Assembly: GCA_024362935.1 (NCBI GenBank)
Contig: JANCRA010000007.1
Coordinates: 6,388,503-6,452,502, forward strand
From: Setophaga petechia
Lineage: Eukaryota; Chordata; Aves; Passeriformes; Parulidae
Reading direction: 5' to 3'
DNA length: 64,000 nt
Positions 35,321 through 47,537 of the stretch are shown here, piece by piece. The notes below the pieces were generated by a model. The model saw only the letters and a program-made list of their open reading frames with translations. It was not told the DNA's origin and did not search any database. Numbering within the stretch: the stretch's first letter is position 1; each line of letters opens with the position of its first letter. A program made the translations under genes and the position numbers.

Positions 35321-38189
35321 TCAAGCAGAATGAGGTCAACCTGACACAAGCAGGACACCTCAAGTGAGCCTAGGTGTTGTGGGAATCTCCTCCAGAGATT
35401 CCTTCTGCTGCTTCATGGCAAGCATCCTTCTGCTGGCTGCCATGGGCATCACAACAGGCCTTGGAGGCCTTAATCCCTGCAGGGAAAAATTCCAGTGTGA
35501 CCCTTGCCTCTACAAACAATTCCTTCTAAAAACACAACTCACTCCAGAGAAAAATCTTTTACAATTCTCTCTCTTCCCCTGCTTATTTCACTGGGATTAC
35601 AAATACCATTTCAGTTTCTATTCCAGTCCTCTGGAACCTCAAGGACACCATGGAAACACATCCCCCTCCCACAGATTGTTTGGAGGCGGCTCCAGAACTT
35701 CCCATCTTGGGTCAGGGGATCATTTGCCAGCCATCACTGAGGTGTCTTTAAGAGCTTTCTCAGATCTCTGATATTCCCCTGTCATCTCCAATTCCATTTC
35801 ACACATCACAATCCATTAGTAGCACAATTTTTCTTTTCTCCCCACTGTTCCTTTTTTTGTTGCCATTTCATTTAGACCAAAATAAAGTAGGACTATTCTT
35901 TTGTATTTGGGGTTTTTGACACGTAAGAAAAATATATCTTCCTTTTCTTTTCATAGGATATATGAATTTAAAGTGTAACCTTTACTTACTTGCTCAAGTA
36001 TAGGGTTTAACAAGAAAATTCTTTCTCTTATGTATTTTATACAAAGCACAGAGAAAAAAAGGAAAATCCATTTGTTTGTGTAAATTACACAGAGAAAATT
36101 TGCAAATACTAAAATATAAATAATTAGAATAAAATAAAATAATAAATATTATTTGGTATAGAACCATAGTTTTAGTTAAATAATTTGAATAGGACAAGTT
36201 CAAACAAGTGGTATCTAATTTATGAAAATAGATTCAATAGTAGCTGACACTTACCTCAAATCCACAACTTCAGATTAGTCACTTTACCAATTTTGTTCAA
36301 TAATTTCTGAAGGATTCCACAGACTCTGGTGTGATTCCATTATGCCATGACTCACAGCTGATGAATGTTCTTCCAATTCTCACTCCTGCAGAAATAAAAT
36401 TTATGAATGAAGTGATTAGTTCCTAAAAAAGATTTTTCTTTCTAGTATTGCAGAATCATTTTAGAACAGACCACAATTTAAGTGTCAATGAGCTAATTAA
36501 TAGGATCACTTCAAATTTATTAACCAGAACCTGCCTACATAGAAAAGGTAATTAGTCTTGGTTATATATAACCACTAGTCTTGGTTATATATATATATAC
36601 ATACATATAGAAGATTTAGTCAGTATATTCTATTGAATTATTTCATTAACTTAAAGAGGAGGGAGGAAAAATCACATCATCTACCAATCACAGAGAAAAT
36701 TTTTCAAGTGTTATTGGAAAAGCCATGGAATTCTGTGAAATAACATGGGCAGAGCTACCTGCCCACCCTGGGAACAAACAAGGTTCCTTAGGAGTATTTT
36801 ATGCCAGATTCCATCTCTGTGCAAATGCTCCAATTTACATGGGATAAAACATGAAATAAAAATAATAAATAAAAAATAAGATTTTTTTTCTGTTCTGATG
36901 GAAAATCAAGAAAAAAATTAATGTCTTATTACATTTGAATGCTTAGCTTGTGGGAAACTCAGTCAATAATAAGATTAAATCCAAATTCTATGACTGAGGG
37001 GTGACAATATGAGTTTTGTTTTGTTTTGTTTCTCGACCCTTCCATTTATTGGTCATTACCAAGAGCTTTGTTAACAAGTGACCTCATCAGAGGATTTCCT
37101 ATCTCTCCAGACTGTTCCTACACTTCCCAAACATTCCTGCAGCTCTCTGCCACTACTGAAGATTCTTTTCTATCACTTAATTTTTTCAGTCCACCAAATC
37201 CTGGTTTTTTCCACCAGCTCAATGGAAATTATCAATGCTTCAGCAAAATCTAAATATGCAAAACCTGACAGTTAAAAAAACCCAACGAAACATCTCCCTA
37301 TGCCCAACACACTTTGCTAATTATTGAATTTGTCTTTATTTCCAATTTCAGCAGCTGAATTTTTCTCTGTGTTTGTCAGCTGTGTAGAAAACCCAGCACC
37401 ACTGCTTCATTTCTGTGCTTAATTAGCTGCAAAAAATGGAAAATCACCTCTCAAGCTGCTCTTTGGTCAACTCTGTTTTTATTGTGGATACATTCCTCTA
37501 ACAAGTACCAACAGTTGAGTTAAAATTTCTATTCAGCACACATTTATCCCCTGATGCACCTGCAAAAACATCTTTTTAGAAAGTTAGAAATTAGCAATAT
37601 ATTCCATTTTAATTACAAGAAACAGCAAAACTATGAACTTTTTATCAAACTTGCCAGAAATAAGTCCATTTTTTTTATTATGACAAGGCTTAACTGAGCT
37701 GTGAACAGTCCACTTTGCCCTACACTGCCCTGAAAGTTGAACCAAAGAACATTTCTGTGATACCTTGAATGGACTTAACTCCCCACCAATTTGCAATCCA
37801 AATGCATTAATAACATCCTTTCACTGTTATTTGTATCTTATATTAGAATATCCCAAAATACTCCTAAAGTAACCTCTAGAACTTCAGTAGGAGCATTAAT
37901 AACCTTTAAGCAAAGCTCTGTGTTGCCAAAAGCACTCTGAAGTCATATTTTACCACCAGCTTTCTCTACAAGAGCAATGAGGGTGATTATAACTCAATTA
38001 CAGACAAAGGCAGGATGAGTACAAGGGACATTCTTTTTTTTTGTCTCTTCTAGGAGAAATCAGATCTAACTGTGAGGGCTTGGTACAAATGAGGGAAAAT
38101 TACATCTCTGTGTTACTTGCTTTTGTTTTCTTCACCACCACCACACTGGGCAGCCCCTGACTCCCTGTGCTCTATGTGGCAGGCAGAAT
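35321..38189. other. Mostly unique AT-rich sequence
   Basis: No gene or interspersed repeat recognised. A short TA-rich duplication sits at 36553-36605. A splice-like pair on the minus strand encloses 36255-36385 (acceptor TTTATTTCTGCAG, donor GAG|GTAAGTGT), but every frame has a stop, so at most it could be a non-coding exon. Confidence 0.4.
36553..36605. repeat. TA-rich duplication with 14-bp palindrome
   Basis: TAGTCTTGGTTATATATA occurs at 36553 and again at 36576. The first copy forms the perfect palindrome GGTTATATATAACC at 36560-36573. The second runs into a TA microsatellite. Confidence 0.8.
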
Positions 38190-38590
38190 ATGGCAATAAA
38201 GCAGGTGGGAATCAGTTTCTTTAAGCAGAAAAAGGCAATTCTTTCCTGTATAGGAGATATTTTATAGGATTATCAGCAGGCACTGTGTCAGATCTTATTG
38301 GTGGACAATACATTCACACTTAGTTCATTGGTCAGTACATAGTATTTTGCATATCTCCCAAACTTCTGAATTTTTAGTTAATTTACTTATTTTTTCTACT
38401 GATTCTCATGAGACAGAGCATATTGTTTATACACCCTAGGAATAGATTGTTGTGTTAACAAGCTCTCATTCCCAAGGTTGTTTCCACATGGGAACTTACA
38501 AAGTATTTAGTTGCACTTAGAAGTGACAGGCCAGCTACTAATCTAGCAGGGCAGGCCTGATTTTATGAGGCCTTTCTTTTACAATATATA
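38190..38590 (-). mobile_element. LTR-like repeat, copy B (inverted relative to 12.0 kb)
   Basis: Its reverse complement aligns with 12000-12400. On the minus strand it shows AAGAAAGGCCTCATAAAATC near the start, then GGCTGGCCTGTCA-like and CATGAGAATCAGTAG words, and TATAAAATATCTCC further on. The plus-strand tract 38583-38640 at its edge is a TATATA microsatellite. I read this as a solo LTR with uncertain ends and no confirmed target-site duplication. Confidence 0.6.
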
Positions 38591-38640
38591 TATAATATAT
38601 AAATATATATTTATTTTAAATATATATATAGTATATCTTT
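38583..38640. repeat. TA microsatellite
   Basis: Interrupted TATATA run with ATTTATTTTAAAT in its middle, next to the LTR-like repeat. Confidence 0.9.
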
Positions 38641-38972
38641 TTCTACCTGTCTGCAATAGCAGAGCTTACTTTTTTAATCACTTTTCTGAATAAATCCTCA
38701 AATAAAGTCATTCTGGTGTGCTGGCAGACAGTTCTGAATATCTCCTGAATATCTGACTATCTGCTTTCCAGCACTGCTGCCAATGTGCAATGATGTGGGT
38801 TTTGAATTTGTTGGAAAAGGCTCCACCTTGAGAGCCACAGAGCTGAGAGCTCAGTGCCAGCCTGCCCAGCCCACAGGGCACCAAACTCCTGTGGCATGGT
38901 CCTTATTCCCAGGGGTTCCCATGATGCCTTAAGTTTTAGTTTTCCTATTTTTCACATTCTGTGCTGCCTGGG
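38641..38972. other. Unique sequence, nothing recognised
   Basis: No repeat or gene recognised between the microsatellite and the next LTR. Confidence 0.45.
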
Positions 38973-39375
38973 TGTGTTGTTCTGAGCTAAGTGTTGGTGA
39001 GCTCTCTTCACTGGGTAGGGAGACAAAACAATTCCTGCTCTAGCTGGGGACCAAGGACAACCATTCCAAGTGTCAGGCCAAAGAGCAGAAACAACATGGA
39101 CTGAAGAGAGAAAAACAAGCAGGATGGGACTGCATGGGCTAAAGCTGGAATTGGACAATTAACTCCAAGATGCAAATGGAGCAGAACTGATCAAAGTGAG
39201 AGACTCCATGACCAGGTGTCCATTTTGTGCCCATTTTGGTTCACCTTGGGTGCAGCCCTGGCTGGGCTCTTGTGGTGCCCAAGGTGGATCCATGGAGGAG
39301 ATCCTTTTAATAAATCCCTGCTTTATTCTTTAGCTCTGTCTGGCCTCTGTTCTAGGTCAGCCTTCCAAGGCCTCA
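38973..39375 (+). mobile_element. Solo LTR, songbird ERV type
   Basis: Runs from TGTGTTGTTCTGAGCTAAG to CTTCCAAGGCCTCA with canonical TG...CA ends. It carries AATAAA at 39309-39314 followed by TCCCTGCTTTATTCTTTAGC and GTTCTAGGTCAGCC, a 3' region I recognise from songbird LTRs. Length is about 403 bp. The flanking bases CCTGGG and CCTACA share only their first three positions, so the target-site duplication is lost or the ends are slightly off. No internal retroviral sequence lies beside it. Confidence 0.75.
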
Positions 39376-41324
39376 CCTACAGGTTTCCAACAGCCACAGG
39401 AGCACATGGGTTTGTCATCCTATTGCCACTGAGTTGCTTCAGAGGATTTGGCTTCTCCTGCCTATTTTCATAAAGTAATATTACAGTTGTAGACTGTGTG
39501 TGTTATGAACTGTTTCTTTATCAAATACCTACCCTCCAATCCAAATTATTTTCTCTGTGATCTCATCAGCATTGTTAGAAATACACCAGACTGGTTTATA
39601 AGACCCCTGGAGTGCCAGTGCCCTCCTGGGCTGCAGGATGTGCTGTCTGGGCTGGCTGATGCAGGTGCAGAGGACACAGGGTAACCAAAACTCAGCTGTC
39701 AAAAGGAGAAAAGTATAGGTAAATACAAACAGCAGAGATACCTGCAGAATTCTGATACCTGGAAAAACAAACTGGTTACTGGGAAAAAGTTGGTCACCTT
39801 GGAGCACTTCATGTTTTGTTATTAAAAGGGATAATAACCCACATGTCAATAAACCATTTTAAAAACCAAAGAGGTCTGAAAGTACCTTTCCCAAAGCATT
39901 GGCTCCAGCCCAGCCAGTTCAGTAAATAATCGGATTTGAGGATGCAACTTCTATTCCCTGAGGACAGCAGGGGATGTGAAGCATTAATCCAGTGACCTCA
40001 CACACACTAATCTGTGGATAAAGAACACCATGAGAACGAAATCAGGGCTTTTCTGCCAAAGAAGGATGGGAGCAGCTTTATGGAGAAAAGCCACAGAAAC
40101 CTCTTGCACACAAAAGGAAAAGTGTTCTGCTTAGAACAGAAGTGCTTGGCTGTGTTCAGGGGGCAGCTCTCACAGGGCTGAGATAATTCTCACTGTATTT
40201 TTTTTGACAGGCAATTCACCAAGATTTGATTAAGTTCAGTAATCATTTCTCCAGAATTTATGAAATTCTTAAATGCAAGTGAATGTTTAACATGTTCCAG
40301 CAAGAAAGAAACTGCCCCCGTGTTTCCAGCAGAAGTTGAACTGTACAGCTCCTTTCCCAGCATTTCTGATAAACCTGTTACCTTTTCCTCATGACAATCA
40401 GACAATGCCTGTATGTGAATCAACCAGGACAACCTCCCACTCCAAGAGAAAATGCAGTAATGCTGGATTCCCACCAGAAAAGCTCCTCAGGTCAACTCTG
40501 CTCAGGCAGAGAAGAGAGTTGGACTCTCCAAGGAAAATATGCACAATTTCCAGCCTAGTTCAGAAGAAGGCCCAGAAGACCTCTGGGATGTTGTCTGCAG
40601 CCAAGCCCTTTCGTGTGCATTCCCTGCCAGTAAAGACACACATCCACCCAATGCCAGCTGTGCCAACAGCTCAGCAGACAGAAATGAGACCAAAGGAGGT
40701 GAAGAATTGGAGGTTTTCAGGGAGAAAATGATAGGATGTTACTGCTGTAACAGAAACAACTTCCTTGGTATTCTTTTCAACCAGCATAAAAGAAGAATGA
40801 GAAAAACCCTCTGTTTCTAATGACTCTCAACACAGCTGTGAGACACATTCATTTGTGAAAACATGCACTTTAAAGCATGCAGGACACAGTCAACCTTTAA
40901 AGAGAGAACAGTTCAGAACCTTAACACAGCAGAATTGGTGATGTGCCTGAAATAATGACAAACCTTTCTCCTCTGGCTCTTAAAAACCAAAGAAAGCTAA
41001 TTACAGGGATGACTGATTCTTTGGTTTCTGTGCTTAAATATCTAACTGAAGAATCAGGTGGCTAACCAAGGAAAAGAGAACTACTGCAAGTCCTTACACA
41101 CACTACCAGGTATGGCAGGATATGAGGGAAAGCAAGATTTATATTTCATAATAAAGAAATAAATATGATCAATTCAAAGAAACCTGTAAAGGACTGGACC
41201 TTAAGATATCATTACAAAATATCAGCAATAATTTTTTGCAGTAGCCACTTTAAATTAACTTCTAATATTGTCAACAGATGTTTTTATGTCAAGGTTATCA
41301 TTGGCTTCCTTCATTATTGAAATA
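39376..41324. other. Unique sequence, nothing recognised
   Basis: No repeat or gene recognised. The 131-codon frame at 40336-40731 has opposite-strand rivals (40190-40474 and 40502-40693) and no family resemblance. Confidence 0.45.
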
Positions 41325-41354
41325 GTGTATGTGTATATATATGTGTGTGCATGC

Positions 41355-41388
<34 letters not shown>

Positions 41389-41412
41389 TTTTATATATAT
41401 ATATATATATGT
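41325..41412. repeat. TG/TA microsatellite with self-complementary TA arms
   Basis: GTGTATGTG is followed by a TA run (41358-41384), a short AAATTTTT spacer and a second TA run (41391-41410). The two TA arms can pair as a cruciform. Confidence 0.95.
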
Positions 41413-44400
41413 AGTCAAGCCACATATATCAATTTGAATTATCTTGTTAAATACATGCCTCTCAAACTTAATGTTAAATAGAAAAATAATCACACTGGAC
41501 AAAGAGAAACACATTAATCATTTACAACTACAAATCTTCCCTTCCTTAATACCACAAAGGAATAGAGGGGAGCAGCAATATCTGCTCTTGCTTGTAGTAC
41601 ATGAACATCTGTAAAACACAAAGAATAAGTACCTGACAAAAATACTTGAATGCATCTGAATTAAATAAAATCTTTCTCTTTATTGGCTTTAACAGCAAAA
41701 GAAATCTACCTAATTTAAAGTCAAGCTTTCTGGTTTTTTGATAAGAAGTGAAAAGATTGTTTATTTTAAAAAAAGCTAAATCAGTACCATAAAAATATTG
41801 GACTCCCTGGATAATCACTCTGCCTGTGCTTCTCCACTTGGTCTGGGTGCAATCAGGAAGTTTTCAGTCTCTGTCTTCCTCATCTGATTGCCAGCAGAGC
41901 CCTGCTGACCTCCTCAGGAGAAAGAAAAGAAACCAGACAACACAAGGCTCTAAACACAAACACCCATGAGAAAGGCAGAAAGGAAGAAATACAAGAAAAC
42001 AAGTTTCCCACTCTCTGTGTATCTCTCATTCTCTCACTTCATCTATTTTTGCTTTCACATCCAGCCCTGTGACATCCCAGAGAGCCTCATCCATCCAATT
42101 GTGTTTTCCTGCCTTATGGCCAAACACAGCTGGGATAAGGCATCACTTTTGCTTCCTCCTAAGCCAGTGGATAATGTATGCAGAACAATTATTTATTAAC
42201 AGAGTGGATGGCCTTCAGAATAGATTCACCTGGCCATGAGACCCTGAGCTGGGCTCAAGCACAGCCACAGTCTCCACTGAATCCACAGCAATGGCAAGCA
42301 AGGCAAAGGCATTTTTATTCTGCAGGGGACAAGCCTGTGACACCTGAAGTCTCAGGGAGTATTTTAGACCTTGTTCTCTCAGGCTTTCTCCTGTGCTGTA
42401 TGAAAGCTTTGTATTGAGAAAGCTGACATGGAAAAAAGAAAGTACAGTAATTTGTCTTTTGAGATTGGACAGGGGAAAACTTTTGTCTTGTTTCACATTA
42501 ATTGAGTTGCTGCATTTGGAAATAACACAGTTTTGTGCACTGTACGCACCAAAAACTACTCAAAATGGTTTGATTTAGTTATCACACTACCACAGCAAAG
42601 CCCCTCACACCTTATGACTGAATCCCCATGAAAGTCTTACAAACTAATTTCAATGCATTACTGCAGAAATTGTAGTTTGTTAGATCTACGGAGCCTAGTG
42701 GTCCATGAAAATCAGTGAGCCCAAATTCAAACTGGAAAATATGAATTAAAACTGCACCCTAAACTAACAATGTGCAAACCACAGGACACTACAAATTATT
42801 TTTCACTGATGAAACAGGGCACTCAAGTTTCTGAGTCAGAAGCACAAACTCATGAAAGAAGGGTAGGTTTTCAATTTGGCACCTTAAAAGTAATTAAAGA
42901 GTATCCTAAAATCTAATATGACACAATAGCCAGCAACTAAAGAGACTACAAATGTTCTTCTGCAGTAAAATCCTACTTTTAATGATCATGAAGTTATAAA
43001 ATCCACAGTGTTCTGCTGCTTATAGTGCAGCATCACATCTCCACTTGGTCTCCAGGTGATGTTAATGAGGAGAATGTATTCTCTTACTGTCAAGCTCAAT
43101 TTGAAAGAAATCCCAGCCTTACTTTAAACCAAATCCATTTTTAGTTCTTCCACTGTTACTTCCTCCTATCAAAACCAAGGGAAAAATAAATAGTCCATTC
43201 AAAGGAGCCAGAGGAGGAAAAACCCACAGAGCAATCAGGCTCACCTCAGAAGTGGACAGAAATGAAAATTAATGCAGAAATAGCAATCAAACAGCAAACC
43301 ATTAAAAAAGAAAGAAAGAAAGAAAAAAGCAAACAGGGTCTACAGAAAATGAGTCACACAGAAAAATCAAATTCCTCAATGGGAGAACCACTGGGATGGA
43401 ATCTGGGTAGTGGCTGACTGCAGCCAGTGAGAGGTAAAGTGCCTTGGCTCTTTTGGAAATGTGTTTCTAACCTACAGCAGCCCAGAGGGTCTTTGGAAAT
43501 CTTTAGAGTTGATTTGTAACAGGCTAGACAAAGAACAAATTGTTCTGGTGACCCTGTTCACTTCTAGTACAAAAGTTCAGGCTTCCTTGCAGGTTAATAA
43601 CAAATGTGATATTCTAGATGTGACATTTTATACAGAAATATTTTTAGCTTCAAGAAAAACAGCATTGCTTGAAGCATATTGTTAAAAAGAAAATGCATCC
43701 ACATTTTTGTAAGCCAAATCAACAGCAATGAAATTAAACAAAGTGGTGACTCCAATCAGTTATTTCAGAGCAGGGTCCCTTTCAATGCTAATGGACTGAT
43801 CACACAGGCACGTGGACATTCTGGCAGGTGACAAATAAAAAGATTTTGTATATTATGCATTCCATTTAGGAATGTTTTATACACACATGTATAACCTCAG
43901 GTGGTAAACAAGCTGGTTCACATTTCCTGCTGGTAATGTAAAAGCTTTTCCTATTTAGACAAATTCTATTGTGCAGAAATGAAGGTTTCAAAAGGAGAAG
44001 CAGGCCAGAGGGTGACAGCAGTGCTTTTCCTCAAGGACAGAGCAATCAGTCCAAGCCACATCACCTAAAGATACACACAAACCACACAGGGAAGAAATAA
44101 AATAATTTCTTTCTTCACTGCTGTCACCAAAAGCCCAGAAAAGGCCAGAGGTGCAATCACTCATATGCCTCTGTATGGCTGTGCACACCCACATACAGAA
44201 TCCTAAATGAACTGAATTAAACACAAAAGAAAAGAAGCAACCAGGTTTGAATTACACCTTTGAGAACAAAGTGAAACAATCAGGGACTTTCACCAAAACT
44301 AGGCAGGTCTACAGAACCTCACAGGAAGAGAATACCACCAGTGTACCATGTACACTGTCCCTCAGTGAGATCAGGTTTATGTCCTGCTTCCCTCCCACTG

Positions 44401-44462
44401 TGACACTGAAAAACTCCAGGGACCAAAGCTCAAATGTGGGCACACAGAGCACAGTCCCCAGC
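41413..44462. other. About 3 kb of unique sequence
   Basis: No gene or interspersed repeat recognised. A short GAAA run occurs at 43306-43328. Mostly AT-rich. Confidence 0.45.
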
Positions 44463-44872
44463 TGTTGTATTTGCTGGGAATGCCCTGGCAAAGGCAGGAA
44501 TGGTGTGTCTGACTCCATGTTCTCAGAAGGCTTTATAACACTATATTATATTAAAGAATACTATACTATACTAAAGAATACAGAAAGGATATTTACTGAA
44601 TGATAAAAAGATAATAATGAAAACTTGTGACTCTTTCCAGAGTCCTGACACAGCTTGGCCCTGATTGGCCAAAGAGTGAAAACAACTCCCAGCAGAATGC
44701 AATGGAACAATCACCTGTGGGTAAACAATCCCCAAACACATTCCACATGTGAGCACAACACAGGAGAAGCAAATGAGATAAGAATTGTTTTCCTTTTCTC
44801 TGAGGCTTCTCAGCTTCCCAGGAGAAAAAAATCCTGGGTGAAGGGATTTTGTCAGAGAATGTGAATGCCACA
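44463..44872 (-). mobile_element. Solo LTR with 6-bp target-site duplication
   Basis: On the minus strand it begins TGTGGCATTCACATTCTC and ends with GCAAATACAACA, giving canonical TG...CA ends over 410 bp. Flanks are CCCAGC (44457-44462) and TCCAGC (44873-44878), a 6-bp duplication with one mismatch. Near its 3' end it carries GCCTTCTGAGAACATGGAGT, shared with LTRs at 49.6 and 50.8 kb. I recognise it as a common songbird ERV LTR. No internal sequence is present. Confidence 0.85.
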
Positions 44873-47387
44873 TCCAGCAGTGAAGAGTCACCTGAGAGGC
44901 TCCCAGGTCCCAGCGGTGCCCATCTGGGCAGGTCCATCCCTCAGCAGCACAGGACTCCATCCTGGAAGGTCAAAATCCAACAAGAAAGATGCAGAGCTTC
45001 CTCATTCATCAGCCTGAGACAGTGAAATGCTCCTGAGTGAAAATTTCATTGTGAAACGTGAATGGATTTCTGCAATCTACACAGACAGAGACAGGAATGG
45101 AAAACAGATTTACTTTGGAACAACAGGAGTTAGACTGAGACACCTTCCAGTCTGCACGAGCCACCCACCCATCTCTCAGCCAGGAATATCTGAGGAAGAA
45201 GGAAAACCATGGATTTCCCCCCAGTTCCCAGGCAGTGTTATTACACTAAACTGACTCAGGGGAAGCCACAGTTTCTCTACAGGTCTCATGTGCATGGTTG
45301 GAAAGCCCTGGAAAACTGTTAAGTACCAGGAGAAGAGCACAGACTGACAGAAATCAAATTCCTTCCTTTTTTTTTTTCTCAAGTTAGCAACCACCTACTC
45401 CAGTGGGCAAATAATGTTCCTTCAACCCCCCCATCTGAACATTCAATATCCAGCTTGGCTTCATGTTGCCCACCCTTTTCTACAATATAGCTTCTCATTC
45501 TCCACCTTCCAGAGCTTCCCAGAATAATTATGGGGACAACCTTAAGATTTGAAAACACAAAATGAAGCCTTGGGTGTTTAGCTGCTTGCTATTGAATTTC
45601 CAAGGTATCTCAAAGGGTCTGTGGGTAGCTGTGGTGGGTGGGCTGCTGCATTCAAGAAGAACCTCAGCTGCCAATTCAAAATCTTTAAGGATTATTTTTT
45701 TCAGGAGTAGGCACAGTTCCTAGAATTATTAGAAAAAGAAAAGGATGTTGGTGAAGCACATTTCACACACTGAGGAGTTTTTTTTTGAACTACATTTTTC
45801 TGTACACCAGGAAAACAGCTCACTTGAACCAAGAGCACTTGATCCCACTTGTCCCAAATATCCTGATGTGGTGCCCAACACCAGAATTTTGAATTGCAAG
45901 TAAGGAACTTTTGTCTCATTCCCATTCAGACTTTAATAATAATGGAAAATCTGGTTCACTGGTGAAATATCAAGATGTGAAACACAGTGCAGAGGCTTTT
46001 TGATGCCTAATTAGGGATAACCTCAATGGGTTCTTTTTGTGAGTTCTCTGAAGGGACAGTAGCATCACACATCTGACAAATGCAAGCATGGAAACAGCAT
46101 GGTAATAAACAAGAAGACAAGAGAGTACATCAGAAGACCCAAAAAACCTTCACAGTAGTGACTGTGGTACTGTTGTAATCAAAATTTGCTGGAGCTGGAG
46201 TTGCAACTGGAATGCTGGAATGAGTGGATAATTCAGAATGACCACCAAAGAAACAGTGACCTGAAGTAGAATTAATGTCCCAGACAGAGGCAGGAACAGC
46301 TGCTGAAAATCCAAGTGAAAGCTTTCTGCAGCCAGGAGAGGCCAGAGGCCAGGCCATGGGCACAGCCAAGCACCTGCTTTACAGGGAGGCTTCATTTCAG
46401 ACACTGAGAGGTGAAGGGACTGGCAGCAAAACCTTTGGAATGAAAAATAATTTCAAGGCAGCCTCCTTACCACGTTCCAGTCTACCAGAGCTGGACAGGG
46501 AGGGCCTGCACAGCTCTTTTTAATATGCCAGTGTTCCTGAGGAAAAAAAAGTTAAATTAAGTCTGCATATTTGCTTAGGAACTGGGATTAATATACATTA
46601 CTGATTTACTGGTCTTTGCAGCTTAAGGTAATTGTAATGTCTTTAAAAGTTTGAAACAAAATTCTGTGTACTGAATAACTTATGCAAATATTGTAATAGA
46701 ATTTCGTTTCTATGCTACTCAAATACAAAAGACTTAAACAGTATTATCCTACTCCTGTCAACACTTTCATTCTTCAAGAGAACCAATACAAAAGCATTCC
46801 CAGTTAGCCAGCCTGGATCACCATCCCTCCCAGAGGATTAGGAGTTCATCACATTGAGAGAAAATACCCTTTCACTGATCACAGTCACAGAATTATGGAC
46901 ACTTTCCACTACCCCAGCAACACATTCATCACAGGCTCCAGCCCTAAATTTCTTGGCCATTTATGAGATGAAAGGCAAAAAGCACAGGTAATGCTGTTAG
47001 ACATGTTGAGTGCTCAGCTATTTAGGTGAGTTTGCACCAGAAATAGTGGAAATATGGGAAGTTAACAGAAAAGGGATAGCTGGAGAAGCAAAGCCAGGAA
47101 GTGCAATGCATGTGATATCCCCAGTCAGGCATAACAGGGACTCCCAGGCAGAGTCACAAGGAATCATAAGGGACACAGAAATGAGTGGCCAGCTCTATTG
47201 CACTAATTATTCCCTTATTGACAAGGACTGATGTGGAAAAAAGTAAAATAAAAAAAAAATTATGGGTGAAGTGGCTGAGGAGCATCAAATCCTGTGAACA
47301 AGGGGGGAACTCAAGTGCAAGTGGGAAATTACTCCTAAAATTTCACATGTATCTCTGGGGAATGAGAGAAGAGCTAAAGACAAAAGC
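44873..47387. other. Unique sequence, nothing recognised
   Basis: No gene or repeat recognised. An octamer-like ATGCAAAT lies at 46682-46689 in AT-rich DNA; alone it means little. Confidence 0.45.
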
Positions 47388-47537
47388 CAGGTTGGACAGG
47401 GCCTGGAGCAACCTAGAAGGGTGGAAGGTGAAGGTGTCCCTGCACATAGCAGAGGGATATTCTGCTATGGTTTCTCTTTAGGGGACCATAAATAGATATT
47501 CTTAAAGGTCCCTCCAAACCCAGACCATTCTGTGATG
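47388..47537 (+). mobile_element. CR1 LINE 3' fragment, degraded
   Basis: CCAGGTTGGACAGGGCCTGG, GAGCAACCTAGAAGGGTGGA, GAAGGTGTCCCTG and, at the end, CCCAGACCATTCTGTGATGA match a forward CR1 tail. An insertion of about 60 bp separates the last two blocks. Confidence 0.7.

Noticed and set aside
34457..35367. Open frames of 274 and 275 codons rich in S, P, H, T and V
   Set aside because: Different frames through the same 23-bp array. The amino-acid period (23) equals the nucleotide unit length, as expected for a repeat artefact.
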